From Cryphonectria parasitica EP155 (lineage: Eukaryota; Ascomycota; Sordariomycetes; Diaporthales; Cryphonectriaceae): a stretch of DNA of 64,000 bases. Below are positions 12,395 to 23,763 of the stretch, piece by piece. The DNA lies in NCBI RefSeq assembly GCF_011745365.1, contig NW_024468912.1:3286001-3350000 (forward strand). The letters are read 5' to 3'. Positions within the stretch are counted from its first letter, which is position 1. Each line of letters opens with the position of its first letter. The position numbers and the translations under genes are program-made. The notes below the pieces were generated by a model. It saw only the letters and a program-made list of their open reading frames with translations. It was not told where the DNA came from and made no database searches.

Positions 12395-12598
12395 ACCATT
12401 GTAGAAGACAAGGTTGAGAGCCAAACAAGGTCACACCGTGGGCACGGCGGCAAGTCACGACCATGGCCATCCTCCCTCCGCATCAGGCCAACGTCGTAGC
12501 GCCTCTCATCTCCGTTGGTAGCATTGGCTACCACCATAGTAGGCAGCCTGGCATCGTGGGTTGCAAGCCTGGTCCCTGGCGAGGACCTAATATCATGG

Positions 12599-12614
12599 TA
12601 GTACTATAGTACTA
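12599..12614. repeat. perfect 16-base AGTACT palindrome
   Basis: TAGTACTATAGTACTA is its own reverse complement. It sits in gene-free DNA within a longer GTAC-rich patch at about 12591-12630. Confidence 0.85.
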
Positions 12615-13672
12615 TGGTAAGTACGTAGTGCACGAGAAGGGGGGAGGGGTTTGCCTTCAGATGGCGGGTTGGCGTGAGGAATCAATTGGGACTAGCCAGA
12701 GTTGGGCTGAGGATGAAACAGCCGCTCTTACACCCCAACGGGACAGGGCGACATTGTGGCTTGCGTGTCGGCGGGGCCAGCCCCAAAGCGGCAAATCCGT
12801 CGATATGAGGCCCGCGTCAGGGGAGCAAGAACTCTGGAAATTAAATGCCCCTGGGGGGAAGAGAAGACAACAGCGGAGGCGAGTCCCGCTTCACTTGTGG
12901 ACGTCTCCAGCTCCGGGTCCCCAAGATGCGGAGGATTAGCTGGTGGATGGAGAAAGTCAGCGGCCGGAATTGCATACCATAATGGACGAGATGGGTGATC
13001 TTGGTCGACACTATCCTGCTGGGATGTGTCCAAGAAGGGAAGGGGAGGCTGTCGAGATCCACCTGTCGTGGGAAGAAGAGCACTGGCACTGAGCCGAAGA
13101 TAACAGAGCAAGGTCGATCGACACGCCTATGAGACGGGACAAGGCAGATTCCTCGTCCACCCCTCCCCTTATTGTCAAAGCGGCATTGGCGGGTTGATGA
13201 CCGTAATTATGATCGAGGTCGACGGCGCGGCCGCTGACGAGAGGCGATGGGGAATAGAGATGAAAGGTCGAGGCTCGCCACAGACGAAGCCTCAGGTAAA
13301 GAACCTTGTTGGTGACCAAAAAGTTTATTTTCATGAGCTGTTCTGTTCTGGAAAGGCCCTCGGTACCCCCGGTACCTCCAGAAACGATCTGGATTTGCAG
13401 GGCTGGAGAAATATGACAGGTACTCCATACTCCCTGTCCTTTAAGCTCTACAAGTATACGTCTGTGCGAGAACACACTACTGGCATAGCTTGAATAGGTA
13501 TTGTGTACACAGGGGAGGCACAAGGGCATTGCTTTGTGTGCAGGGGGTATCCTAAATTTTCTCATTTTCGAGCTGATGACAGTCTTTGCAGTGCTGGCAG
13601 GGAAGGAGCTAGCTCGCATGAGCTCTTGGCCAGGTGAAGGCGGCTACTACTGCAGTACGTACCAAGTACTAC

Positions 13673-13682
13673 GGTAGCTACC
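13673..13682. repeat. perfect 10-base palindrome GGTAGCTACC
   Basis: It lies within a GTAC-rich patch (13653-13682) together with CAGTACGTACC. Confidence 0.75.
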
Positions 13683-13927
13683 ACAGCAGGTGCCCAAGAG
13701 CCAGCAACAGAGAAGGCAAGGGAAGGTGGAGGGGGTGAAAAGTGTGTCGTGTGCTGCCTGATTGAGAAAGCTCAAGCTGGAGGGTTGCTGCACCTGGTCT
13801 TGAGTCTCTGGCCCATTTGTGCACAAAACCAACCCTCCTCAACTCTCGTCAGCATTCAATAGCCAATGCAGCCCCTCCAGCCACCTCTCTTCTTTCTTTC
13901 TTTCATTCTTCGTGTGTGGTGTGTACA

Positions 13928-13945
13928 GAGGTACTATGGTACCTC
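13928..13945. repeat. hyphenated palindrome with GAGGTAC arms
   Basis: Seven-base arms GAGGTAC and GTACCTC are separated by TATG. It belongs to the GTAC-based palindrome set scattered through the noncoding DNA. Confidence 0.8.
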
Positions 13946-16900
13946 AGTACAAAAATTCATCAATGCCACCTGGCAGAACCTAGCAGGAATTTGGTTTAGG
14001 GCTGAAGAAACGTCTATGAGTCCGGACTACAATGTTTCACTTTTCACACGGTCTAGCAGACTACAGGATTGGTAACCCTCCGCAACCTCACGTCATGCCT
14101 GACCCCATCCAACCTCGACATATCTTTGTTTTGCTATTTTATTTCATTTAATATTCATCATCATGTTCATGCTGACGATGTGGTCAATGTAGTACAAGCC
14201 TCACCAGCCATCGTGCGCACGAACCTGGTCCTGTTATACACGACACCCCTCCCCCCCCCTTCCATTTCGCAACCACCCACCTTAACAGTACCCGATTGCC
14301 GCTATACTACACATTTGGTGTAGATACGTCGCTCATCTTGTGCACCCCCGCTGGGGCCGCCGCCAGGTCAGCAATGATGGCCCCTTCTCCCTCCATTTTT
14401 TCCTCCCCCTCGTCCAGGCCGTTGGGATCTACCATCTACTACCACCGTGTCTTAAAGCTTGTCTGCCATAGCCGAGGGCTAGACCCAAGACCTAGACCCA
14501 CGCTCAAAGGGGAAACAAATCTGCGCCTTGTCCCCACACTTTGCTGCAAGTCACCCTCGCAATCAGGCTCGTCGGATGTTACTGCTTGTCTATGACAGCC
14601 CCGATCTGACGATCCACAGCCGAAGGGTGGTGCGTCACTGCTCATCGTACAGGGCATGCACACGCGACAAGAGGGGAAGAAAGGTTGACCGAGGGTAGCA
14701 AGATAGGTATGGGATGAGATGGGATGGGAACTGGGGCTGGGACTGAGCCAGCCCCCTCTCCCTTCCCATCCCCATTCCCCCTTGTTGCCGCAGCGAGTAC
14801 GGAGTGGTGGCTAGTAGCTTGTGGTGTGGTGTGGTTGGAAGATTAAAAAGCTCAAGGCAGATTGCCTATTGGGACAGCCAAGCGGTGAACGCTGACGTCT
14901 TGCCGGGACCACAGCGAGACCGAGCTGTCAGCCACCAAACCTTTGCGCCAGCCCCTCCTCATGGCCTGCTTGGCAAGGCCTACCCCGGGGCATTCGGGCT
15001 TTCGACCAGAGCAGCAGATTAGGTGATGTGGCTGCTCGGCCCCGCCTCCCCACTCGTCTGGGTCCCACCCTGAACGACTCTGGTCCTCCTTTACTTCCTC
15101 TCCAGGACTGCCATCAAGCCATCGAGAGGACGAGAGCCCTGGTCTGCCGATGACTAAACAGACCCGGGGATCAATCTGAAACAAGGTGCCATTTCTCTCG
15201 ATGCTACCCTGCAAAAAGACCCGCATCTCCATCCCTGAGATCTCATCAGCGATGGATCCCATTGTGTTCATGAGTAGTCTGCTCAATCTCCCAGTTCCTG
15301 CCCGAAATCTCAGCCTTCCCGATTATTCAATCTGCGACTGGTCCAACAGCCTTTTGTGCTTTGGTCCCCTCTGTGGGCCGACTTACATCTCCTCGGCAGC
15401 ACGGCGCGGCTCTGTTCAGCTCCATCCCAGGTCACCGAGAAATAGCGGTTTTACTGGGGGGCGTGGTCATCGGAAAGCTTGTGAAAGGGAACGAAGTCCG
15501 GCCTCTCTCCAGTACGCAGGATTTTGGCATGTGATTTTGGCCCCAGGAACACTTCTCACATCCTGCTATGCCAGGACTGACGTTCGACGGGTCATGCTAT
15601 TCCAGGAAGGCCAGATTGAGGATAGCTGGCACATTCAGAACGTCGAGGCCCGATATACCGGGTTCGAATCTCATTCGCGCTTGGGACAAATTGGGTGTGA
15701 AGGCATTGTATGACAGCCATGACCCTGGCTAATCAAACCCGCATGAGTGCTTGCTCACATCATATTGATTTAGCTGCCTTCTTCATATTGGATCTCCTGT
15801 TGTTTTCTCCCACCTTCTTCCTGGCTTCCTGCGTCTGCTCGGTGCTGAAATCGGTCAATCATCCGTCCCATTCATCCGACTGACTGGTCCGCGGGCCAGA
15901 ACGAACTCCGCTTTTGGAAGCCATAGCTGCAATTAGCGGTAATCAGACATGAAGCGGCGGCTCGATTTTTCCCTCGCTAAGGTCCTGCAGTATACTCGCG
16001 ACCCTCCATGAGCATGAAAAGGCTCGTGGTCGGTGGCACGTTGGGGGTTTTCCATAACAGCAGGGGGGCGGTTGCGTTCTTGTTTGTTGGGACCATTTCA
16101 GGAGCTGATCAGTGGTGGTTGCGCAACCAGCCTAGGCAATGGCCGACGAAAATATGCTTGATAAAACCAGTTACTCAACACTTGATATAGGCTCCACTGG
16201 CCTTGAGTCTCGACTGGGGTCTTTGCGGATTGGTGGGGTCAGTGTCCCGAGGGATCAGCGTGGGTGATTCGACTTCTACATCATATGCATGCGCTGTCTT
16301 GCAAAAAAGTACCAATAAGCCGTACTGCTGCGTACGCCACCTCCTCTCAAGGCATGCAAGCCACAGGATCAGTCCGCGCCCCTCCTATAACTTGCAGTGC
16401 AGGACAGTATCGCGAACGGCACGAGCTGCATCCACCGGAGTTCCGAAGAAGAAGAGAAAAAAAAGGGGCCTCACCGGCCTCCTCGGGTACTGACCAGTGT
16501 CTGTCGGATGATGACTTTTGTTCATCCCATGAGGGTTCGGCTCGCTACGTCGTGCGAGGGAGCTGTACAACATGAGCGCTCCAAAATCTACACAATCTTA
16601 CCCGCATCTGGCGCGCTACGCCTGCCAGAGCATATACTCTGTTCCATGAGTTTAATTGTGAAGGTTCGCTAAGCGAGCATACTGCAGCTTTGTCCGCTTT
16701 GAGGGGGGAGGGGGGAGGTCGGGCTTGTTGCTGTGCCAGCAGACTACCGACCATCTTCCGGGTCGTTTGTGGATAATGCCAGGCGCTCATCGACGGGCGG
16801 AGTTGATGTAAATGCGTCCGTGACTCGGCCGGTGGCGCGTCGATGGCCCAAGTATTGTGCTTACGTGCAGAAGCTCTGCATTGGATCAGCATTAGGCGCG

Positions 16901-19619
16901 GTTCCTAGGCGGCATCTCTGAGTGGCTTTATGAGACTACCTCGACACTAACAACAAACAAACACAAACACGAGTACGTGCACACACTTTGTTGAAATCAA
17001 GCTCGACGGGTTGACCGACACCATATAAGATGTCAGCACCGAGAATCCTGGACAAGTTCAACTCCTGCAACTACAGATAGGGTGTGTGTGTGTGAGAGAG
17101 AGACACACACAGAGCGACAGAGAGGCTAGGACAGCTGCAGTTGGTGTCAGGGTAAGGCTACTAGTAACCACGAAAATGAGCGGGCACGCACGCCAAGTCC
17201 ATACTTTGGGATTGTTCCATCGGCGCCACGACCGAGACCCCAGCGGCTGCCGTGAAACGGTTCCACAACGGAGAGAAGAAGGAGTGACGGGTGCAGATCA
17301 GTAACCTCACATTTCAAGACTCTGGTTGCGGACATTAACATATTAATGCCGGGGTGCGCTCATATACTTCCGGGGTCGAGACACGGCGCGGAAGCCAATG
17401 TGGCCTAATCGGGCTGCCTTGTGGTTGCACACCAGTCTGGAGCCTTCGCTAGAGGCTTTGCATCGACGCCGCCTTCGGATGAGAGGGGGCGGGGATGGAA
17501 AGAGGAGGGGAGGGGGTTTGTGGCTGCTTGGTGACGTGAGTGAAAACAGTAAAATCTGTTGAATGAAACCCCCTCTCTCTCTCTCTCCTTCCCCAATCCT
17601 TGTGTGTCGGCTCCACGGAGATCCAGATTGTTGACTTTGAAGGCTTCTGCAGTCGCTTGTGCTTTGCAGAGTACTACGTCGAAATTAGTGGTGCAACGAC
17701 GCTTCTTCGCGTTCGAGAGATGCTACTGCTGACGTTGATGTGCAATGATATTTGCGCGTCAGATTCTCAGAGAGCGTCGGTGCTCAGATCTCAAGCCTAG
17801 ATCTGGCTCTTGACCGGGTCTTGTGATGTCGTACGTGCAGTGGCGATCGATTGTCGGGGACTTTTTTGCCACAGACTTTGTCACTGTCATTTTTCAGCCA
17901 ACCACAGGAACGTCTTGTCTAATCATTCCAGGTTCTGGCTTGGAGCCTACCCCGACAAGCCCGGAAAACCTTCTACATCTCTTTCGTCCGCACCGAGAGT
18001 GCAGGAACATGGAAAGGCTCTATGACCCTTTTGGGTCAGTCAGCCAGCCACAAACAATATCAGGGTGGCCGTGTTGGACACTCATCTCGCCTCATGTACC
18101 TTTGAAGAGAAAAGATTATCAAGTTAGGCCTAAGATGCCCCGATGTTGGATCTTCTTTTCAGGGCTATCACCATACGGGCAGGTCTTTTTGGGAGCTACT
18201 CCTTCGACTGTGCCTTTACAAGTACTATACTGTTACCCTAAGCCTCGCAGTGACGGCCATATGTCTCGGAGCATGGCCACTGCAGGTCTCGGCCAGGATT
18301 AACTATTCAAAACCACACTCAGGCTTTCCACCTATAAGACCATCTGCGCTGCTTGAGGGGCCCTGGAACCCCCCTCCCCTCTCGGGGGTGGCGCGCACTT
18401 CTTTGCTTCTGCTGCCCTCGCGCGGCAGATGCCCTCGAATGGCGAGCGCCGCCGATATTGACAGCAGCCGCACAGCGTGATCACTGACCGCTCTACCAGC
18501 CAGTGCTTTCCCTCAGTTTCAGCAACGAGAGCCGAGATTGCGCTTGTCCCTCCACGATCCCGCCCCCGTTCTGCTACTCCTAGACGCGGGGGCCGCGACC
18601 TGGGAGGGAAGGAGAGGAGTGGATGTGGTATATCCGCGCTTCGTACGACTACCGTACCTCGGTGAAGGTTGCTCTAGTATCACGACTGTGTGTCAGAGAA
18701 CGGCACTTGACATGTCAAGAAAGCTGCTCGTCCTCATGTTTTCGTGAATCTCTAGGCATGATGCGGCCGCCTCGCCGGCCTCGCTAGCGATGCACACCCT
18801 TTTGTGCACTCCCTCCATCATAAGACCATGACCATCGGCAGATATGTCAAGTGAGATGAGCACAGCAGTATGAGCCACCGCGACGAATAGATTAGAGCCA
18901 AGAAAATCTTATCTGCTCTCTGGCGGTCTGTCGCTGACGCCGAGCCTATCAGTGGATGATGGACGACCTGAACCTGTGTCTTGGAAGGTCACGATCTGCG
19001 ACGGGGTGGTATAGCCACCCATGCGTGTACGTCAATTGTTTCTTCTTCCTATAATGTCTAACCGGCAAATGTTGCTGCTTGGTCTGGCGGACTGGGCAGA
19101 TACTGTGACGGGACGGCCCAGAGGCTTGGCCCAGCAACCGGACGCGGCTCGAACAAGAAAAATAATTACAAGTGGACCGTTTGAGGCCCAAGTGAAACGG
19201 CCTTTCACGAGGTGATGACAATGTGGACTGCGTGCTTGGACCCCAGCACGAAAATTGTGTTTGGCGGTCAGGAAAATGAAAGTCGCTGCGGCGCTGAAAA
19301 GCACTGATAATGCGGCGAGTGCGGGCTGGCGAAGAAGGGGGCTGAACATCAGCGTGCACAGATACAAGAGACCCGTAGGGTAAAAAGCAACATCAAACTC
19401 GGCTCACAAAGCGACCCACCTGGGGTGGGGTCGAGTATCAAAAAGGAAAAGAAGAAGAAAAAGAAACGAGAGGAATGAGGGAAGAGAGGATAACAAAAGA
19501 GAGGAGAGAGTAAGAGTGAGAGGGAGAAAACAAATATTTCTTTTTGCTCTAATTTGGGACCCCCTCCTTCCCCAGTGGCAACCTCCCAGCCTCCCCAAGT
19601 GATGGTGGTGGTGGGGTGG

Positions 19620-20861
19620 CTAGACGGCCCGCTTCGCAAAAACACGCAGTCTCTTGACGCCCCCATCAGGTATCATGGTCAGCTTGACATGGGTGAAGGG
19701 CCTGTCCTGCACAGCCGAAGCGAACTCGTGCTCCTGATCGGGGCCTGTCTTGCTTGCTTCGACAACCTGCTCCCAGGCGGGTGCGTCGGCAGGCGGCTCG
19801 CCCTCGCCGTCCCAGCCGATGGCATCCAGCCTGACCTTTTGGGGGAAATTCCCCCTGAAGTGGGCCGTGTCGACGATAAAACGCTGCACGAGGCCCGGGG
19901 CCCCGAGCCGGACGATGGCCCAGTCGACGTGGCCCTTTTGGCGCGAGCGCGCCGTCTCCCAGCCGTCGCCCATGTCTTTTCCCCTGCCTGGCAGCAGCAG
20001 GTTGTCCTTGGTGCCAAAGTGCTGGTCGCTGCAGGAGACAGCGACACCACCGTTCTGGGCGGCGGCGAGGTCGAAGACGGCATCGGGATCCTCGGGGAAG
20101 ACGGGCACGGCGTGGCCAAAGAGCCTGAAGCGGGCGATGCCGCCGTCGGGGTACATGTTGAGGCGCACGTGGGTGTACCTCTTGTCGGAAGGGTTGTCCA
20201 GCCTCCAGGCGAAGCGCTGCGAGGGCCCGCACTCCCTGATGCCGAGGATGGTCTCCCAGCTGCCCCTGTCGCCGCCCCACGAGAGGACCTCGTCGTCGTC
20301 GGCGGGGTCGGGCCGGAAGCACCCCTCGACTGAGATGTGAGGTGCGTGGTTGCCGCTGAAGAAGGCGGTGTCGACCTCAACGCCCGACACGGTCCCTGAT
20401 GCGACGCCCAGGCGGATGACGACCCAGTCAAAGGGGGCCTGGTTGTGGCGGCGGGTCTCCCAGCCGTCGTACCAGGCGCCTGTGAAGACCATCTTGCCGG
20501 GCTGGCGGATCGGAGGTGTCGGGGTCAGGAGGTTGGCGGCCTCGGCGAACCACTCGTCTGAGAATCCCAGGACTTTTCCTCCCAGGGCGGCGGAGATGAG
20601 GTCTGTGGAGGTGGTAGTGGTAGTGGTAGGTGTGATTGTCAGCGGAAGAGCACATCAAGCGTGTGTGTGTGTGTGTGTGTGTGTGCTGTGGAGCATGGAC
20701 ATGGCCCGGTCTCTCTCATATGGGCTTCCTTGTCATCATCGTCTTCTTGGTCTCTTCGTTTACACACCTATGCAGCTTGACCGAAAGGTCTTGTCGATGT
20801 CCTCAGAGGCTACTGCTGTCGAGAGGACATCTTGTAGCTTGTACTCGATCTCATCCGCCAT
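19620..20861 (-). CDS. allantoicase
   Basis: Exons 20861-20768 and 20602-19620 give 358 residues, the usual fungal length. The enzyme (EC 3.5.3.4) hydrolyses allantoate to ureidoglycolate and urea in purine nitrogen catabolism. The protein shows the two tandem allantoicase repeats: GFSDEWFAEAANLL with WYDGWETRRHN and DWVVIRLG in the first half, and DMGDGWETARS with HVDWAIVRLG in the second. The first exon starts MADEIEYKLQDVL and ends ...TFRSSCI; joining rebuilds the expected IDLISAALGG before GFSDEWF. Intron 20767-20603 (phase 1) has a gctgac branch point and carries a CA repeat and a GTGGTA-like repeat. The upstream DNA has a UaY-type site and six GATA sites, as expected for a purine- and nitrogen-controlled gene. 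Fungal names include DAL2 and alc/alX; I give none because species is unknown. The first exon is the least certain part. Confidence 0.92.
20661..20685. repeat. GT/CA repeat in the allantoicase intron
   Basis: About twelve GT copies on the + strand; the allantoicase transcript reads CA. It lies between the donor (20767) and the acceptor (20603). Confidence 0.9.
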
Positions 20862-20973
20862 TTTTGAAGCTCTTCTTGGATTACGAGTTGTATATGTTGC
20901 TTGTTACACTGAAGGAGTAAGAGATAGGAGGGAGAAAGTGGCTGTCTGTCTATGCGTGTGTATATGTGAGTGA

Positions 20974-20975
<2 letters not shown>

Positions 20976-21004
<29 letters not shown>
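20976..21004. repeat. AG dinucleotide repeat
   Basis: About fourteen AG copies, some 115 bp upstream of the allantoicase start codon. Confidence 0.9.
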
Positions 21005-21007
<3 letters not shown>

Positions 21008-21238
21008 AACAATACAAGTATACTATGCAAGATCACCAGTTGATTATCGCCCTGGCCATCAGAAGAAAGGTCGCAGTAAAAGAAGGAAAGACATTCATCG
21101 GTGAGTGAGTGACCTCGGGAGAAGAGAGAGGAAGAGAGGCTCCAGAGAAAAATAAGGCGATAAACGTCGTCGTCCAATGACAAGTGTCAATCGAGTAATG
21201 ATAGAGGTATCTAGTTCCGGGTCCGGACCTCTGAGCGC

Positions 21239-21252
21239 TCGGAGGCGGCCGA
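21239..21252. promoter_or_regulatory. UaY/Ppr1-type activator site, TCGG-N6-CCGA
   Basis: The bases read TCGG, six bases (AGGCGG), CCGA. This exactly matches the consensus known for the Zn2Cys6 activator UaY of Aspergillus nidulans, which turns on purine-use genes, and it has the half-site spacing of yeast Ppr1. It lies about 380-390 bp upstream of the allantoicase start. Only the sequence match is seen; use by a UaY homologue is inferred. Confidence 0.75.
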
Positions 21253-22200
21253 AAGCGCGCCGGGGGATGGTTGGTGTGCTTTTGGCCCATGACTGATTGA
21301 GAGGAGGGAGGAGAGAGGGACCCACTATTTTCCTTCTCTCTTGATAACCTCTTTGATCGTGCATCCTCTGGGATAATGAGTGAGGCATTGTGTTGAAGGA
21401 AAGGGAGCCAGAAAACATTCAAGGATGACAAGAACTTTGTGTAACATGACACGATAGCGGCATTTCCCCAAGTACTCTTCACGTTGCACAGAAGCAGAAC
21501 CACCACTTGGTAAAGCTGATGCAACACAATCAATCAGTCAATCAAGAAAGCAACCAACCCTCCACTCGACCACTCAACTTCCTCCCTTTATGTATTTGAG
21601 GGGTGACACCATTTCTGACCCAATCAACTCACCCCTCCCTTTCCCCTCACCATCCACTAACCAAGTCCACCCCCACCAGATCAAAGAAAAAACGAGAGAG
21701 CAGGTGAGTGGCGCCTGCAGCAAAGGTGTAGCTTCGGTACCGTGGTACATACCGCTACTATGGTTCCATGGTACACTGTACTGTACTCACGTATCATAGT
21801 ACTAGCAGTAGCCGTCAGGGCCCCTCCAAATCAAATGGAACGTCTCTCATAGGCCCAAATCAACAAGGCCTTGGTGGAGGACGTCAGCGCGCGGGGGGAT
21901 CTGCCCCTCCCATACATACATATTAAGTTACCTTGTTGTTTTGCTCCTGCTCATCCTCATCGTATACATCCATCGACTCTTATTTTATTATTCTTCTTTT
22001 TCTTTCGGTATATTTTCCCAAATGTGATTGCGTGACGGATGCATGACATGTGCCGATTTGCCTTGCCCTTCCTGCCTTTCCTCTCCGCCCTCCCCCCTGG
22101 TCTTTGGTGTCACTGTGCTACGTTGTGTCGGACTGATTGCCGGGGGAGGAGGGGGGGGGGGGAAGGCTACAGACAGGGAAGGGCCAGATAGAGAGAGAGA

Positions 22201-22221
22201 AAAATTAAAAATTAAAAATTA
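22201..22221. repeat. three tandem AAAAATT units
   Basis: A 7-base A/T unit repeated three times in the divergent promoter region, soon after a 12-base G run. Confidence 0.75.
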
Positions 22222-22710
22222 GAAGGCTGGACGCTGGAAGGTTACTTTATATAGCTGGTGCAGCGCTTGGTTTCCGTTCTCTCAAGACCTGAACCCCCGG
22301 GAGATTGACACCCCTCTGTCTCTTTCTCAACGCATCAATCAATCGCGATTCACAAATCATCAACATCATCGGCGCGTGAGTGGCGTGCGGCGCGGGGTTA
22401 AAAACGTCAGCTGCATCGTTTATTTCCTTCCTTCCTTCCTTTTGCATCATAGAAAAAGGAGGGGAAGCCTTGTGAGCCCTTCAGCCAGTGATTCATTTTC
22501 TCTTTCCTCTTCGCATCCTCGCATCATTCCAATTCCGGTTTTTCTCAAATAAACCGACTGTGATCTTCATCGCTAGCACAGGATCCGGACAGCTCTTGGT
22601 GCTTTTTCTGTCTTTCTAAACCACTACTTTGGAGACGGCGCTGGTGTTTGAAACCCCACACTCTCCTCAAGGCACTTTTTAGTCAGGCAAGCTCTTTTCT
22701 TCCCAGAAAA

Positions 22711-22723
22711 CCCCCCCCCCCCC
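22711..22723. repeat. 13-base C tract before the b561 start codon
   Basis: The run ends about 25 bases before the ATG at 22749, so it is probably in the leader of the b561 transcript. Confidence 0.85.
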
Positions 22724-22748
22724 AACGTATAAAGGAAGAACGGAAAGG

Positions 22749-23763
22749 ATGGCCTCGACGACAGGAATACCGGAGCGCCGTTCCGAGGCTGCAGCAGACG
22801 ATGATGGGAGAGGAGAGTCACAACCTCTCCTTGGTGAACCTGGCGACGTCATGCAGAGGCCTGGCGAGTCGATATTTCATAATCTGATTAGTGGTGAGTT
22901 TCATATGACGGAGTGATTGCATATGAATGCCTTGACAAAACTACACCAAAACTAAACCCTTGAGATACACCAAGAGATTGAATTGAGAGAGGAAAAGAGA
23001 GAGAGATAGAGAGAAATCTCACAATCACAAATCACCATTATTCTATCCATCTATCCACCCATCCATTCCGCCCTTCCATCCAAATCAAAAGTCCATACTA
23101 ATAACTGATCTCTCTCTCTCTCTCTCAAAAAAAGGAACCGCCTGGCTCGCCCAAGCAGGAGCCCTCCTCCTCCTCCTCCTAATCTGGTCCGCCGTCCTGG
23201 CCAACCCCCCCTTCATCCCCCTCTTCTCCCCCCACCCCCTCCTCCAATCCCTCGGCCTCCTCCTCGCCATCGAAGCCGTCCTCATCCTCCAGCCCACCTT
23301 CTCCGCCCCAGCCAAACAGACCGGCGCCCGCATCCACGCCATCCTCAACGGCCTCACCTTCGCCACCCTCGTCGCCGGCATCGCCATCATCGAGGCCAAC
23401 AAGATCCGCCAGGGGCCCGACAGCCATTTCCACAGTGTCCACGGCTACCTGGGCGTGGCCTCGGGTGTCGTGCTGGCCCTGCAGTCTCTGGTCGGGCTGG
23501 TCATGTGGGCTGTTCCCAGTCTCCTGGGCGGCCGCGAGAGGGCCGGCAAGGTGTGGAAGTATCACCGGCTGAGCGGGTACTTATTCTTGTTGCTGCTCCT
23601 GGCTACGGTGCTGAGTGCCGTGTATACGGATTTTAATGTCAATGTGCTTGGCGTGAGGCTTTGGACTGTCATTATCGGCGTGGTCTTGGTTGTGGTTGGC
23701 GTGTATCCTCGGCTGCACCTGCGGAAGCTTGGGCTGAATGTTGGCCGGCAGAGAGAAGAGTGA
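22749..23763 (+). CDS. cytochrome b561-type transmembrane protein
   Basis: Exons 22749-22893 and 23135-23763 give 257 residues. After a ~48-residue polar head come six likely membrane helices (about 52-71, 84-101, 115-136, 150-175, 193-212, 223-240). Four His sit at the helix starts expected for the two b-type hemes: H82 (SPHPLLQ), H116 (ARIHAIL), H151 (HSVHGYLG) and H192 (KYHRLSGY). The family moves electrons across membranes, often from ascorbate or a similar donor to ferric iron; the fungal donor and membrane are not known here. No DOMON domain is attached. Intron 22894-23134 (phase 1) ends with a CT repeat and aaaaaaag. It diverges from allantoicase across a 1.9 kb spacer. The family call is firm, the exact substrate open. 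Confidence 0.87.
23109..23126 (+). repeat. CT repeat forming the polypyrimidine tract of the b561 intron
   Basis: About nine TC copies lie immediately before aaaaaaag at the 3' splice site. Confidence 0.85.

Larger units (their letters stand above)
9254..19619. other. 10.4 kb gene-free stretch
   Basis: No open frame here carries a recognisable domain, and none could be joined by plausible splice sites into a known protein. The first ~1.4 kb probably holds the promoter and leader of the poly-Q gene. It contains GT-type repeats (about 9660-9674, 9817-9855, 12372-12394) and GTAC-based palindromes near 12600, 13675 and 13930. The longest unassigned ATG-like frames are about 525-610 bases and do not look like proteins. 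Noncoding RNA or decayed repeats are possible but cannot be shown from the sequence alone. Confidence 0.55.
20922..21457. promoter_or_regulatory. cluster of six HGATAR (AreA/NIT2-type) sites
   Basis: Sites: AGATAG 20922-20927, CGATAA on the minus strand at 21044-21049, CGATAA 21158-21163, TGATAG 21199-21204, TGATAA 21342-21347, CGATAG 21452-21457. HGATAR occurs by chance about once per 340 bp counting both strands, so six in 540 bp is enriched. AreA/NIT2 GATA factors activate purine-catabolic genes when good nitrogen sources are missing (known); binding here is inferred. Confidence 0.6.
20862..22748. promoter_or_regulatory. shared divergent promoter region of allantoicase and b561 genes
   Basis: No gene seen. 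The allantoicase side holds an AG repeat (20976-21004), six HGATAR sites and an exact TCGG-N6-CCGA site. The b561 side holds a GTAC-rich patch with CGGTACCG (21735-21742), a 12-base G run (22151-22162), three copies of an AAAAATT unit (22201-22221) and a 13-base C run (22711-22723) close to the b561 start. Confidence 0.7.

Noticed and set aside
11900..12424. 174-codon open frame on the minus strand
   Set aside because: It runs through GT/CA repeats and shows no domain.
13011..13619. 202-codon open frame on the minus strand
   Set aside because: No recognisable motif and no plausible spliced partner; an expression test would be needed to revive it.
15656..15680. tRNA-like B-box (GGTTCGAATC)
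   Set aside because: The flanking bases do not form a five-pair T stem, and no acceptor or anticodon arm could be drawn upstream.
15186..15713. 175-codon open frame on the plus strand in the gene-free block
   Set aside because: No recognisable motif; an opposite-strand frame of similar length overlaps its start.
19554..20333. 259-codon frame opposite allantoicase
   Set aside because: It is a shadow of the allantoicase coding strand caused by GC-rich third positions.
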